Positions 28,457-37,287 of a DNA stretch of 64,000 nt are shown piece after piece; the first letter of the stretch is position 1, and every line of letters begins with the position of its first letter. The translations under genes and the position numbers were made by a program. The notes below the pieces were generated by a model. That model saw only the letters and a program-made list of their open reading frames with translations. It did no database searches and was not told the DNA's origin. The DNA is from Pseudomonadota bacterium (lineage in GTDB: Bacteria; Pseudomonadota; Alphaproteobacteria; Acetobacterales; Acetobacteraceae), in contig JAKAWQ010000008.1 of assembly GCA_021816925.1 (NCBI GenBank), forward strand, positions 1-64,000, given 5' to 3'.

Positions 28457-30499
28457 TCAGATGTCCACTTCGGAAACCGATGGAGCGTGTTCCTGGATGA
28501 ACTGGAAGCGGAGCTCTGGCTTTCGGCCCATCAGGCTCTCGACCAGCGAGTCCGTCTCTTCACGCTCGGCTGGCGCGACCGTGACCCGCAGCAAGATGCG
28601 CCGCTTCGGGTCCATCGTGGTCTCGCGCAGGAGCGCGCTCGGCATCTCGCCCAGCCCCTTGAAGCGGCTCACCTCGACCTTGGCGCCAGGCTTGAAGTCA
28701 GCGCCGAGGCGGCGCTCGCGATCGGCATCGTCCATTGCATAGACGGATTTCGGCCCCTGCGTCAGGCGGTAGAGCGGCGGGCGCGCGAGATAGAGATGGC
28801 CATGGTCAATGAGCCCGGGAATCTCGCGATAGAAGAAGGTCATCAGGAGCGAAGCGATGTGCGCACCGTCCACGTCGGCGTCGGTCATGATGATGACGCG
28901 GCCATAGCGCAGCTTCGCGCGGTCGAACCGTTCGCCAACCCCGCAGCCGAGCGCCTCGATGAGATCTTTCAGCTCCTGGTTCTGCCGCAACTTCTCGACC
29001 GAGGCGCTCGCGACATTCAACACCTTGCCGCGCAGCGGCAGCACGGCCTGCGTCTGGCGGTCCCGCGCCTGCTTTGCGGAGCCGCCCGCGGAATCGCCTT
29101 CGACGAGGAAGATCTCCGTGCCGTCACGCTCGGCACGCGTGCAGTCGGCCAGCTTGCCGGGCAGGCGGAGCCGGCGGGTCGCGCTCTTGCGCGCCGTTTC
29201 CTTGGCCTCGCGCCTGCGCACCCGTTCCTCGGCACGATCGAGGGCCAACTGAAGGAGGGTATCGGCTTGCGCCGGATCGGCGGCCAGGAAATGCTCGAAA
29301 CGATCGCGGAAGGCAGTTTCGACAAGGCGCTGTGCCTCCGGGCTCGCAAGCTTCTCCTTGGTCTGGCCGACGAATTGCGGCTCGCGCAGAAAGACCGAGA
29401 GTTTGGCGGCGATCGGGCCGGCCACGTCCTCGGCCACCAACTGCTGGGCGCGCCGATTGCCGCGCTGCTCGCCCCAGGCGCGAAGAGCGCGGAAGAGGGC
29501 GGCGCGGAAGCCCGCCTCGTGCGTGCCGCCTTGGGGGGTCGGCACCGTGTTGCAGTAGGAGTGGAGAAATCCGTCCTCGTCGGCAAGCCAAGCCACGGCC
29601 CATTCCGCGCGCCCCCCTTCGCCGGGGAGCGGCGCCTCGCCCGCCCAGAGCACCGGCAGAGCGCGGGCCACCCCCTCGATCTCGGTGGTGATGCTGTCGG
29701 CGAGCCCACCCGGGAAATGCAGCACGGCCTCGGCCGGCACTTCCGTGCCTTCGACAAGGGCGGCGGCGGCGGACCAGCGGATCTCGACGCCGCGGAAGAG
29801 GTAGGCCTTGGACCGGCAGAGCCGGTAGAGCCTTGCCGGGCTGAATTGGGCGCCGCCGAAGATCTCGGGATCGGGGTGAAAGCGGATCACCGTGCCACGC
29901 CGGTTTGGCGCCGGTCCGGCGTTGGCGAGCTTGCCGGTCGGCTTGCCGCGCAGGTAGCGCTGGCGCCAGAGCACGCGCTCGCGCGCCACCTCCACTTCGA
30001 GCCATTCGGAGAGCGCGTTCACGACCGAGCTTCCAACCCCGTGCAGGCCGCCCGAGATGGAGTAGGCGTGCCCGCCGAACTTTCCGCCTGAATGCAACGT
30101 GGTGAGAATGACCTCGAGAGCACTCAAATTCTTGAATTTTGGATGCGGATCGACAGGAATGCCGCGCCCGTTGTCGCGCACCGAGAGCACGTTGCCTTCT
30201 TCGAGTACGACCTCGATGAAGCTTGCGTGCCCGGCCACCGCCTCGTCCATGGCGTTGTCGAGCAGCTCGGCGGCGAGATGGTGCAGCCCCGCCTCGTTGG
30301 TGCCGCCGATATACATGCCGGGCCGCCGGCGCACTGGTTCGAGCCCCTCCAGGACCTCGATATCCTTGGCGGTGTAGCCGGTGCCGGAGGCCCGGCCCTC
30401 GCGCCGGCCGTTGCCGTTGCCCGACGCAGAACCGCCGGTGGGGCCGCCAGTGGGGCCGCCAGTGGGGCGGCCGCCAGTGGGACCGAACAAATCGTTCAT
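28457..30499 (-). CDS. parE: DNA topoisomerase IV subunit B
   Basis: ATPase subunit of the type II topoisomerase that decatenates daughter chromosomes. The 680-residue protein has the GHKL ATP-binding elements LLDNAMDEAVAGHA, VRDNGRGIPVDPHP and GGLHGVGSSVVNALS. The TOPRIM domain is marked by EIFLVEGDSAGGSAKQARDR and MTDADVDGAHI. The start is unusual: before the conserved YTAKDIEVLEGLEPVRRRPGMY there is a roughly 40-residue leader containing three GPTGG-type repeats, encoded by a 12-bp tandem repeat. No parC is in the window. Confidence 0.95.
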   Translation of the reverse strand: MNDLFGPTGGRPTGGPTGGPTGGSASGNGNGRREGRASGTGYTAKDIEVLEGLEPVRRRPGMYIGGTNEAGLHHLAAELLDNAMDEAVAGHASFIEVVLEEGNVLSVRDNGRGIPVDPHPKFKNLSALEVILTTLHSGGKFGGHAYSISGGLHGVGSSVVNALSEWLEVEVARERVLWRQRYLRGKPTGKLANAGPAPNRRGTVIRFHPDPEIFGGAQFSPARLYRLCRSKAYLFRGVEIRWSAAAALVEGTEVPAEAVLHFPGGLADSITTEIEGVARALPVLWAGEAPLPGEGGRAEWAVAWLADEDGFLHSYCNTVPTPQGGTHEAGFRAALFRALRAWGEQRGNRRAQQLVAEDVAGPIAAKLSVFLREPQFVGQTKEKLASPEAQRLVETAFRDRFEHFLAADPAQADTLLQLALDRAEERVRRREAKETARKSATRRLRLPGKLADCTRAERDGTEIFLVEGDSAGGSAKQARDRQTQAVLPLRGKVLNVASASVEKLRQNQELKDLIEALGCGVGERFDRAKLRYGRVIIMTDADVDGAHIASLLMTFFYREIPGLIDHGHLYLARPPLYRLTQGPKSVYAMDDADRERRLGADFKPGAKVEVSRFKGLGEMPSALLRETTMDPKRRILLRVTVAPAEREETDSLVESLMGRKPELRFQFIQEHAPSVSEVDI
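30432..30480 (-). repeat. 12-bp tandem repeat encoding GPTGG units in parE
   Basis: Near-perfect 12-base units of the form CCGCCAGTGGGG repeat about four times. On the minus strand they encode the Pro-Thr-Gly-Gly repeats in the N-terminal extension of ParE. Such repeats are prone to copy-number change by slippage. The repeat is in frame, so gain or loss of a unit would not break the gene. Confidence 0.8.
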
Positions 30500-30559
30500 G
30501 CTGTGTTCCCGATTCGCGGGCAGAGGGTAGAGCCGATCGGCGGCGAAGGGAATCGTGGC

Positions 30560-32248
30560 CTACTTCGGTGGGGGGGAGCGGGGCAGCATCCGCTGATGCT
30601 CGCGCCTTGGGCGTGGCGGCACCGGCTCGACGGCGATGTAGCGGCATGGCCGCTCGGCGCCTTCGGGGGTCTGGAAGGCGCAGGCACGGGCGAGCACTCC
30701 CCGGTCGTCCTCGGAAAGCCGCGCCGCCTCGCGCAGATGCTCGGTCCAGCTCGGCATGCCCCAGATCTCGAGCCAGCCGTCGCGGCGGGCGAGGTCCTTC
30801 TGGAGTTGCCAGAACCGCGCGCCGGCGCGGCCGCGCACGTGCTGCACCTCGGCCATGACGGCCAGGAACCGCTCCCGCGCCTCCGGCGGCACGCGATAGT
30901 GCTGCGTCTCGAGAATCTGGCCGCGGGCGCGCGCCAGGAAGGCGGCCGGCAGAGGCGGCGCGTCGGTGCGTGTCGCCACGGCCTCGAGGGCGAAGCGGCC
31001 GGCGCCGAGGGCGAGCCCGATGCCGAGCACCGACGCGGTTGCCATCGTCCAGTGCAGGCCGACGCGGGTGCCGAGCCAGCCCCAGCCGAAGGCGCCGAGC
31101 ACCAGCGCGGCGTTAGCGAAGAGCTGGTAGATACCGAGCGCGCGGGCCCTGACCCAAGGCGGTGCTACGAGCTGAGTGGCGGCCTGGGTGAGGGAGCCCG
31201 CGATCACCCAGCCGGTTCCGAACAGCAGCATGGCCAACGCCGCCAGAGGCCAATGGCGTGAGAGGGCAAGCAGCAGCATGCCGATGCAGGAGATCAGACT
31301 CGCCGCCATCGTGAGGTCGCCGCGCGGAAAGCGCCGGTGCAGGGTGGGCAGGAGCATGCCGGCGCCGACCGCCCCCGCGCCCATCAGGCCAAGCAGGGCG
31401 CCGAAGACGCCGGCTCCGAGATGGAGCTGTTCTTTCACGACCAGCGGCAGGAGCGCCCAGGGGGCGGCCGCCGGCAAATAATAGACCGAGACCCTGAGGA
31501 TTGCCGCCTGCACGCGCGGCGTGTGGCGCACGAACCGGATGCCGGCGGCCATGGCACCGAGAACGTGCTCGCGCGGAAGGTTCGTGGCTTGCGCCGGACG
31601 GCGCCAGACGGCGAGGGCCTGCACGGGGGAAAGGAACGAGAGGGCGTTTAGGGCGAAGGCGAGGGCGGGCCCGAACGCCGCCACCAGCCCGCCGGCGACG
31701 GCCGGGCCCAAGGCGCGCGCGATGTTGAAGCTAACGCCGTTCAAGGCGACCGCTTGGCCGAGATCGCCGCGCGGTACGGTTTCGGGTATGATCGCCGCCC
31801 AGGCCGGACCATTCATGGCGTTGCCGACGCCGACGGCGAAGGTGAGGGCGAGCAAAATCCAGGCGTTGATCGCGCCGATCGCCGTCAGCACCGCGAGCAG
31901 TGCCGCGGCCGCCAGCATTTCGATCTGGGTGAGGATCAGAAAGCGGCGCCGGTCGACGATGTCGGCAATCGCGCCGGCCGGAAGCGCCAGCAGGCAGACC
32001 GGCAGGATGGTGGCGGCCTGAACGAGGCTCACCGTCAAAGCGTTCGGCCGAAGCGTCGTCATCAGCCAGCCGGCGCCGGTGTTCTGCATCCATGTGCCGA
32101 GCGAGGTAATGAGATTGGCCGCGAAGAGCGAGCGGAATACCGGGTTCTCGAGCGGCTTCAGAGCAGCAGGCAGGCGCCCCGCGCGATCCTTGCCCACCGT
32201 GCTCGCTTGGCCAAGGTCGGACGCCGTGGGCGGTGGCGGAGGATCCAC
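30560..32248 (-). CDS. MFS_3-type exporter with C-terminal monooxygenase-like domain
   Basis: A 562-residue inner-membrane protein of the enterobactin-exporter-like MFS_3 family. Residues about 20-420 carry roughly 12 membrane helices, starting NPVFRSLFAANLITSLGTWMQNTGAGWLM and including ADIVDRRRFL in the loop after helix 2. The last 110 residues form a soluble domain (QILETQHYRVPPEARERFLAVM and SWTEHLREAAR) resembling antibiotic-biosynthesis-monooxygenase folds, as in other members of this group. The start is a GTG 19 bp after the patatin stop, so the two genes probably form an operon. Substrate unknown. Confidence 0.85.
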   Translation of the reverse strand: MDPPPPPTASDLGQASTVGKDRAGRLPAALKPLENPVFRSLFAANLITSLGTWMQNTGAGWLMTTLRPNALTVSLVQAATILPVCLLALPAGAIADIVDRRRFLILTQIEMLAAAALLAVLTAIGAINAWILLALTFAVGVGNAMNGPAWAAIIPETVPRGDLGQAVALNGVSFNIARALGPAVAGGLVAAFGPALAFALNALSFLSPVQALAVWRRPAQATNLPREHVLGAMAAGIRFVRHTPRVQAAILRVSVYYLPAAAPWALLPLVVKEQLHLGAGVFGALLGLMGAGAVGAGMLLPTLHRRFPRGDLTMAASLISCIGMLLLALSRHWPLAALAMLLFGTGWVIAGSLTQAATQLVAPPWVRARALGIYQLFANAALVLGAFGWGWLGTRVGLHWTMATASVLGIGLALGAGRFALEAVATRTDAPPLPAAFLARARGQILETQHYRVPPEARERFLAVMAEVQHVRGRAGARFWQLQKDLARRDGWLEIWGMPSWTEHLREAARLSEDDRGVLARACAFQTPEGAERPCRYIAVEPVPPRPRREHQRMLPRSPPPK

Positions 32249-32267
32249 CTTGGCTTGCCCGCGGCCT

Positions 32268-33425
32268 CTACTCCTCCGGCCGGTGCACGTCGTGCACGGC
32301 CACCCCTTCCTCCTCGCTCGGGATTTCGAGCCAGACCTTGTGCCTGAGCGTGCGCTTGGTGTCGCGGTAGCCGGCATCCCAGTGTTCGCGCATCGAGAGC
32401 GCACTGAACTCGTAGTCCTTGACCTCCCCTTCATAGGCCGCGCGCTGATAGATCATGTGGATGAGCGAAATCTCCGGCAGATCCGCGAGTTTTTCCTTGA
32501 GCTCCCGTTCCTCCTCGGTGAGTTTCTCTTCCACCACCTTGGCGAGCAGTGCCCGGAGCTGCACGTCCTTGGCGTGCAGGGCGCGGAAATGATCGGTGAT
32601 CATGCGCGTGCGGCTCGAATATTGGATATCCTTCTGCCGGGCGATCACGCCGGTGAGGTCGCGCGGGATGCCGCCGCGCGAGCTGAAGAGATCGACCTGA
32701 AAAACAAGCAGGTTCATCGATCCGGCGCATTCGAACACGTGTTGGAGCGGCGTGTTGGAAACGATGCCGCCGTCCCAGTAATAGTCTGTGCCGACCTCGA
32801 TCATCGGCAGCCCCGGCGGCAGGGCGCCGCTCGCCATCACGTGCTCGGGCAGGATCTCGGTGTCGGTGCTGTCGAAAAAGGTGAAGTTGCCGCTGCCGAC
32901 ATTGACCGCGCCGACTGCAATTCGGCTCTTCCCGCTGTTGATCAGGTCAAAATCGACGAGCCTGAGCAGGGTTTCGCGAAGTGGCGCGCTGTCATAGATG
33001 CTGGTGGCGCCCTTGGCGCCGCGCGGCCTGAGCCAGGCGGGCGGGAAGTGCGGTTTGAAGAACCCCTCCTGCCCGAGAGTCATGGTAAGCCACGCGGACC
33101 AGTGATTGTGCGCCCGCCTCACGTCATCGCCGTCGGGAGGCAGAAGCCAGACCGGCCGATCGGTGATCATCTCCCAGAATTCGCGCAGCCGTCCCAGCCG
33201 CCGTTCGGGCGGGTTGCCGGCGATCAGCGCGGAGTTGATGCCGCCGATGGAGACGCCATTCACCCAGTCCGGCTCGAGGCCCGCCTCATGCAGCGCCTGA
33301 TAGACGCCGGCCTGGTAGGCGCCGAGTGCTCCGCCACCTTGCAGGACGAGCACGATGCTCTGGCAGCGGTTCGGGCGCCACGCGGCGTGAGGGGGGCGGG
33401 GCGGCGGCAACGGTCCGGCATCCAT
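32268..33425 (-). CDS. Patatin-like phospholipase
   Basis: A 385-residue serine acyl hydrolase. The Ser-Asp dyad appears as Ser59 in GVSIGG and the Asp of YYWDGGIVSNTPL. The oxyanion-hole loop is LQGGGALGAYQAG at residues 28-40. A C-terminal DUF3734-like region follows the catalytic domain (IQYSSRTRMITDHF, EISLIHMIYQRAAYEG). It lies upstream of the MFS exporter on the same strand. A degenerate second copy of its first 50 or so codons and leader is found at 37112-37287, on the far side of the apr genes. Confidence 0.92.
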   Translation of the reverse strand: MDAGPLPPPRPPHAAWRPNRCQSIVLVLQGGGALGAYQAGVYQALHEAGLEPDWVNGVSIGGINSALIAGNPPERRLGRLREFWEMITDRPVWLLPPDGDDVRRAHNHWSAWLTMTLGQEGFFKPHFPPAWLRPRGAKGATSIYDSAPLRETLLRLVDFDLINSGKSRIAVGAVNVGSGNFTFFDSTDTEILPEHVMASGALPPGLPMIEVGTDYYWDGGIVSNTPLQHVFECAGSMNLLVFQVDLFSSRGGIPRDLTGVIARQKDIQYSSRTRMITDHFRALHAKDVQLRALLAKVVEEKLTEEERELKEKLADLPEISLIHMIYQRAAYEGEVKDYEFSALSMREHWDAGYRDTKRTLRHKVWLEIPSEEEGVAVHDVHRPEE

Positions 33426-33612
33426 GGTGTGTCATCCCCTAGCACGAAGGGCCTTTTAACCAGTTCTCGCTCTATCGCGCCTTTACCAAAGATCCATCGG
33501 GAATTCTATTCCGCCCGACATTAACGACCGGAAATATCTGGGCGTAGCCCCTTACTTTCCCGCCCCCAGTTGCCCAGGTTCCGCTCTGCCATCGAATCAT
33601 TCAGTCGCATCG

Positions 33613-35457
33613 CTATTCTATGACGTGGTGTACCGGAAGCTTGCTCATGCGCCATTGATCCGCCTTTGCATCGTACTCGGACGCGGTGAACACATGCCAG
33701 TCGGCGTCGTCCAGCGTCGGATGATCGGCACGATAATAATAGCCCGGCCATCTGGTTTCTTGTCTGAACAGCGTGTGCCTGGCCACTGCCTCGGCCGTCA
33801 GCACTCTGTGATTGAGTTCCCATGCTCTCTGGAGCTGGTGGAGATCCTCGGCGCCGACATAATCGAGATCCTCCCGCAACATGGCCAGAAGCTCCAAGCC
33901 GCGGTTGAGCAAGTGTTCGTTTGTCACGTAGAAGGTCGTGTAGCCGCCGACATACTCGTCCATGATCTTTTCCAGCCTTTGCAAGCCCTGGAGAGGCAGC
34001 AGGTAGCTCGGCGACACCGTCCCGGCGACGATCTCATTCCTGCCGACTTTGTAGGTTTGCAGCGGCTTGAATATTTTTTCCGCGAGCTTCGTGATCTGCG
34101 CCTCGTCCACCTGGGGCGTCGCTTCTTTCAGATCCATGATGTATTTGACAGCCGACTTTGCGGCGAGGCGCCCTTCCGTGAAGGAGCCGGACGAGAACTT
34201 GTGCGCAGAGCCGCCGATCGTGTCTCCGGCTCCGAAGAGCCCCTCGATGGTCGTCATCCGGTTGTAGCCCCACTGGTAGTCCCCTGGTGCGCAGTCGTCC
34301 GGTCCACTCGCCCACGCGCCAGAACAGGTCGCGTGCGAGCCCATGACGTACGGCTCGGAGGTGGTCAATTCGGAGGCTCGCTCCTTGGGGTCGATGTTCT
34401 GTGACGCCCAAACGACAGCCTGGCCGATGGTCATATCAAGGAAGTCTTCCCAGCCGATCTCCTCTTTCTCCTTGGTGTCGAGAACCTGCTGCGTATGCAT
34501 GTAGATCGGGCCCTTGCCGGCCTTGATCTCCTCCAGCATTGCGTGGTTTCGCAGGCATGTCGGCATCGGCTTGATATCTGCATATTTCCCGACGAGAGAT
34601 TTTATCTCGTTGAACCGAGACACCTCATAGTTTTCGCCGTAGGCATTGGTCGCATGCGCCTTGAGAAGCAGAAACCACGCGCCAACCGGGCCGTAGCCAT
34701 CCTTGAAACGGGTGAGAACGATCTTGTTCTCCATTTGGATCATCTTGGCGCCCGCCTCTATCAGGAGGCCGTAGGCCGACGCACTACTCCAGGGCGCATA
34801 CCAGGTGCGTCCCGTACCCTCGCCGATCGCCCGGGGCCGGTAGATATGTGACGCACCGCCCGCCGCCACGATGACTGCCTTTGCTCTGAACACATAAAAG
34901 TTGCCGTCCCTGACGCTGAACCCGACCGCGCCGGCAACTCTGCCGGGGCGCGCCTTATCCATCAGCAGGTGGGTCACCATGATCCGGTTGTAAACCCTAG
35001 TGGCAGACTTCGCGGCGGCTTCGGCGACGATTGGCTTGTAGCTCTCGCCGTGAATCATGATCTGCCATTTCCCCTCCCTGAGATACCGCCCGGTATTCGG
35101 GTCTCTCATGATCGGCAGGCCCCACTCCTCGAATTTGTGCACAGTGGCGTCAACGTGACGGGCGATGTCGTAGACCAGATCCTCTCTCACCAACCCCATG
35201 AGGTCTCCGCGCGCATAGCGTACGTGGTCTTCCGGTTGGTTTTCACCCCACTGCATGCCCATGTAGCAATTGATTGCCGACAGGCCGTGCGCAACCGCGC
35301 CGCTCCTTTCGATGTTCGCTTTTTCGACGACCACGATCTTCAGCTCCCGTCCCCAGTATCGGGATTCGTAAGCTGCCCCGCATCCGGCAAAGCCGCCGCC
35401 TATGATCAGGACGTCGGAGTCGACAAAGATCGTTTTTCTAGAGGAAAAAAAAGGCAT
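33613..35457 (-). CDS. aprA: Dissimilatory adenylylsulfate (APS) reductase subunit alpha
   Basis: FAD subunit that interconverts APS and sulfite plus AMP. In sulfur oxidisers it runs towards APS. The 614-residue length is normal. FAD binding is at VLIIGGGFAGCGAAYES (about residues 17-33), then NIERSGAVAHGLSAINCYMG. Active-site segments are LTRFKDGYGPVGAWFLLLKA, whose Arg matches the sulfite/APS-binding Arg of the family, and SEPYVMGSHATCSGAW with the conserved His. The C-terminal RWPGYYYRADHPTLDD is also diagnostic. It is 12 bp downstream of aprB. Base use is noticeably more AT-rich than in neighbours, consistent with transfer. Confidence 0.97.
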   Translation of the reverse strand: MPFFSSRKTIFVDSDVLIIGGGFAGCGAAYESRYWGRELKIVVVEKANIERSGAVAHGLSAINCYMGMQWGENQPEDHVRYARGDLMGLVREDLVYDIARHVDATVHKFEEWGLPIMRDPNTGRYLREGKWQIMIHGESYKPIVAEAAAKSATRVYNRIMVTHLLMDKARPGRVAGAVGFSVRDGNFYVFRAKAVIVAAGGASHIYRPRAIGEGTGRTWYAPWSSASAYGLLIEAGAKMIQMENKIVLTRFKDGYGPVGAWFLLLKAHATNAYGENYEVSRFNEIKSLVGKYADIKPMPTCLRNHAMLEEIKAGKGPIYMHTQQVLDTKEKEEIGWEDFLDMTIGQAVVWASQNIDPKERASELTTSEPYVMGSHATCSGAWASGPDDCAPGDYQWGYNRMTTIEGLFGAGDTIGGSAHKFSSGSFTEGRLAAKSAVKYIMDLKEATPQVDEAQITKLAEKIFKPLQTYKVGRNEIVAGTVSPSYLLPLQGLQRLEKIMDEYVGGYTTFYVTNEHLLNRGLELLAMLREDLDYVGAEDLHQLQRAWELNHRVLTAEAVARHTLFRQETRWPGYYYRADHPTLDDADWHVFTASEYDAKADQWRMSKLPVHHVIE

Positions 35458-35469
35458 CGCGTCACCTTG

Positions 35470-35916
35470 TCACTTCCTGCTACGGGGCAGACTGGGAAGC
35501 GTCTGGATCTTAAGTGCCTCGGGCTCATGTGCCAGCATAGGCGATCCCAGTCCGGCTGTGTCGGGAGGCTCATACTCAGATGGGCCCTTTATGGATCCCC
35601 AGGGTGTGGTCCTGATCGGGAAAGTGAACTCCTTGATCCGCCCATCCCGGTATTTTATCCTCCACGAGATCGACCCCTTTTCCTTTTCTCTGAGAACTCG
35701 AACCTTGTGGCCCAGCGGTGCGAAGTCGGCGTATCCGCGAACGTCAATCGCGTGTTGTGGGCAGGCCTTCACGCACGAGTAACACTCCCAGCAGAAATTC
35801 GGTTCTATGTTGTAGGACCTCCTGTAGGTCGGGTCGATGTGCATGATATCCGATGGACAGATATCAACGCACTCTCCACAACCGTCACATTTCGTCATGT
35901 CAACGAAAGTCGGCAT
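35470..35916 (-). CDS. aprB: APS reductase subunit beta (ferredoxin-like)
   Basis: A 148-residue iron-sulfur subunit that carries electrons to or from the FAD of AprA through two [4Fe-4S] clusters. Both cluster motifs are intact: CDGCGECVDICPS near residues 10-22 and CWECYSCVKACPQ near residues 42-54. A beta-rich region and a C-terminal tail that wraps AprA (SEYEPPDTAGLGSPM) follow. The ATG was placed at MPTFVDMTKCDGC. It is five bases downstream of aprM and 12 bases upstream of aprA, a tight operon. Confidence 0.97.
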   Translation of the reverse strand: MPTFVDMTKCDGCGECVDICPSDIMHIDPTYRRSYNIEPNFCWECYSCVKACPQHAIDVRGYADFAPLGHKVRVLREKEKGSISWRIKYRDGRIKEFTFPIRTTPWGSIKGPSEYEPPDTAGLGSPMLAHEPEALKIQTLPSLPRSRK

Positions 35917-35921
35917 CGCAT

Positions 35922-36737
35922 TCACCCTTTGATGTTGCTGCCTTGGGCCGGCCTCGGGAGGTCGGACGACCCGTTCGCCTCCTCCACTCTTTTCTGAAAG
36001 GCAGCCACGGGCTTGTAGAACATGTGGGCAAACTTCGACCACGGCACCGAAAAAAAGAGCAGCGTCGTGAAGAAGACGTAAAGACCGAGCAGGATCATAG
36101 TGCCGGGCGAGCTGCCAGCAATCACTTGCGCAAATTCCCACACCAGGGCGAACGCCATGCTCGCCAGCAGGCTTCCGATGAAAAGATCGGCACGCATCAG
36201 ATGCAACGGCGAGTGACCTTCATGGGCAACGTTGACCTTGAGAACGAAAAAAAACCAGCAGCCCCCGGCGAGAACCAGCAGCACGCCCACATTCCAAAGG
36301 ACCGCCAGAACGTCCGGTGTGTGCGCCGATGTCGGATAGATGAACACCATCGCGATGGTGGTGATCACATAGACGAGGAAGCCGTAGAATACCATGATGT
36401 GGGATAGTCGCCGCGGCCATTTCGAGAACTCGCCGGCGGTCGCAACCTCGATCCCAATGGTTTTGATGGCCAGGAGGACGGTCTCCCAGGCGCCAAGCTG
36501 CCTTTGTGCCGCGGCCTTCGATTTGATCCGCCGCAGGGCGAAGTAGGTAGCACTCTGCTTATGATAGAGATCACCCAAGGTTCCAATAGCCACGGCCAAT
36601 AGCATCACGACCACGTAGGCCTGCATGACAGCAGGCGGGAGAACCCTGGAAAGAAGCGCAAAAGGGTTGCTGACAAACATGTTGGCACCGAGCAAATAGA
36701 GGGTTGTCGCATGTGCGTCACGTCGGAGTCTTAGCAT
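35922..36737 (-). CDS. aprM: AprM-type membrane protein of APS reductase
   Basis: A membrane protein of up to 271 residues with five hydrophobic helices (for example AYVVVMLLAVAIGTLGDLY, MVFYGFLVYVITTIAMVFIY and VLWNVGVLLVLAGGCWFFFVL). Its topology recalls the HdrC/QmoC/NarI cytochrome-type group. Position directly upstream of aprBA matches the aprMBA order reported in sulfur-oxidising bacteria, where AprM is the proposed membrane anchor and electron conduit. No qmoABC or sat gene is present in the window. A second Met at 36680 (MFVSNPFALL) may be the true start. Assignment rests on context and topology more than on motifs. Confidence 0.85.
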   Translation of the reverse strand: MLRLRRDAHATTLYLLGANMFVSNPFALLSRVLPPAVMQAYVVVMLLAVAIGTLGDLYHKQSATYFALRRIKSKAAAQRQLGAWETVLLAIKTIGIEVATAGEFSKWPRRLSHIMVFYGFLVYVITTIAMVFIYPTSAHTPDVLAVLWNVGVLLVLAGGCWFFFVLKVNVAHEGHSPLHLMRADLFIGSLLASMAFALVWEFAQVIAGSSPGTMILLGLYVFFTTLLFFSVPWSKFAHMFYKPVAAFQKRVEEANGSSDLPRPAQGSNIKG

Positions 36738-36869
36738 TGCCTATTCTCTGTCGGCCCGCAACGGGGCTTTGGCGCGCAGAGAGAATGGGGCCAGGGGCGA
36801 ACGGCAAACGCGGTCTGGTCCAGCTCGGGCCGCCCCTCCGCCGTGGAACGCCGCGCCTGCCGGTTGCGG

Positions 36870-37060
36870 AAGTGAGGCCCTTCCCGTGATGCGCCTCACC
36901 AGGTGCGACGGCGCCGTCATGCCACATCCATCGGCCGGCAAACGGACCGTGCATTTGGATCTCGCGGCGTCTACGAGGGTGCAGATGTTCGGGTTGGTGA
37001 AGGCAGTATCACCGCGGAAACAGAAGCGCACCATCCCACGACTGGTTCGGGTCAGCACCG
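36870..37060 (-). pseudogene. IS1380-type transposase remnant
   Basis: Minus-strand reading gives VRFCFRGDTAFTNPNICTLV and then a CTVRLPAD segment followed by SHLVRRITGR. This matches the central part of IS1380-family DDE transposases, where FRGDAAFANPEVY (the second catalytic Asp region), xIRLPAN and LLxRPVGRP occur in this order. The N- and C-terminal thirds and terminal repeats are missing. It lies about 130 bp upstream of aprM and so marks the edge of the apr insertion. Confidence 0.6.
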
Positions 37061-37111
37061 GAGCCACCGGGTTACGCCCGCCAGGGCAGTACTCGGTCGC
37101 GGATTAGGGCC

Positions 37112-37287
37112 CGCAGTCCATCCCCTCGGGCTCGAGACCCGCCTCATGCAATGCCTGATGGACGCGCCGGCCTGGCAAGCGCCGAGCGCGCCGCCGCCTT
37201 GCAGGACGAGCACGATGCTTTGGCAAGCGTGCGGGCGCCAGGCGGCAGGCGCGGGGCGGCGGCGGTCCGGCATTCATGACGTGTCAT
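37112..37287 (-). pseudogene. Degenerate second copy of the patatin gene 5' end
   Basis: The minus strand encodes CQSIVLVLQGGGALGACQAG, nearly identical to residues 21-40 of the intact patatin at 32268-33425. A frameshift follows, after which the alternative frame (SIRHCMRR) continues the match. DNA similarity is about 80% by eye and covers roughly 165 bp, including the TGTCATCC sequence upstream of the start codon. Similarity ends near 37112. Both copies have the same orientation and bracket the apr cluster. Confidence 0.85.

Noticed and set aside
28406-30091. A 561-codon plus-strand frame opposite parE.
   Set aside because: It is the antisense shadow of parE in GC-rich sequence, with no motif.
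30428-30482. Short repeats in parE considered as a CRISPR-like array.
   Set aside because: Units are 12 bp, directly tandem, without spacers, and lie in frame inside a coding region.
36741-37067. Minus-strand frame upstream of aprM considered as an extra apr gene.
   Set aside because: It matches only the middle of an IS1380-type transposase and lacks both ends.
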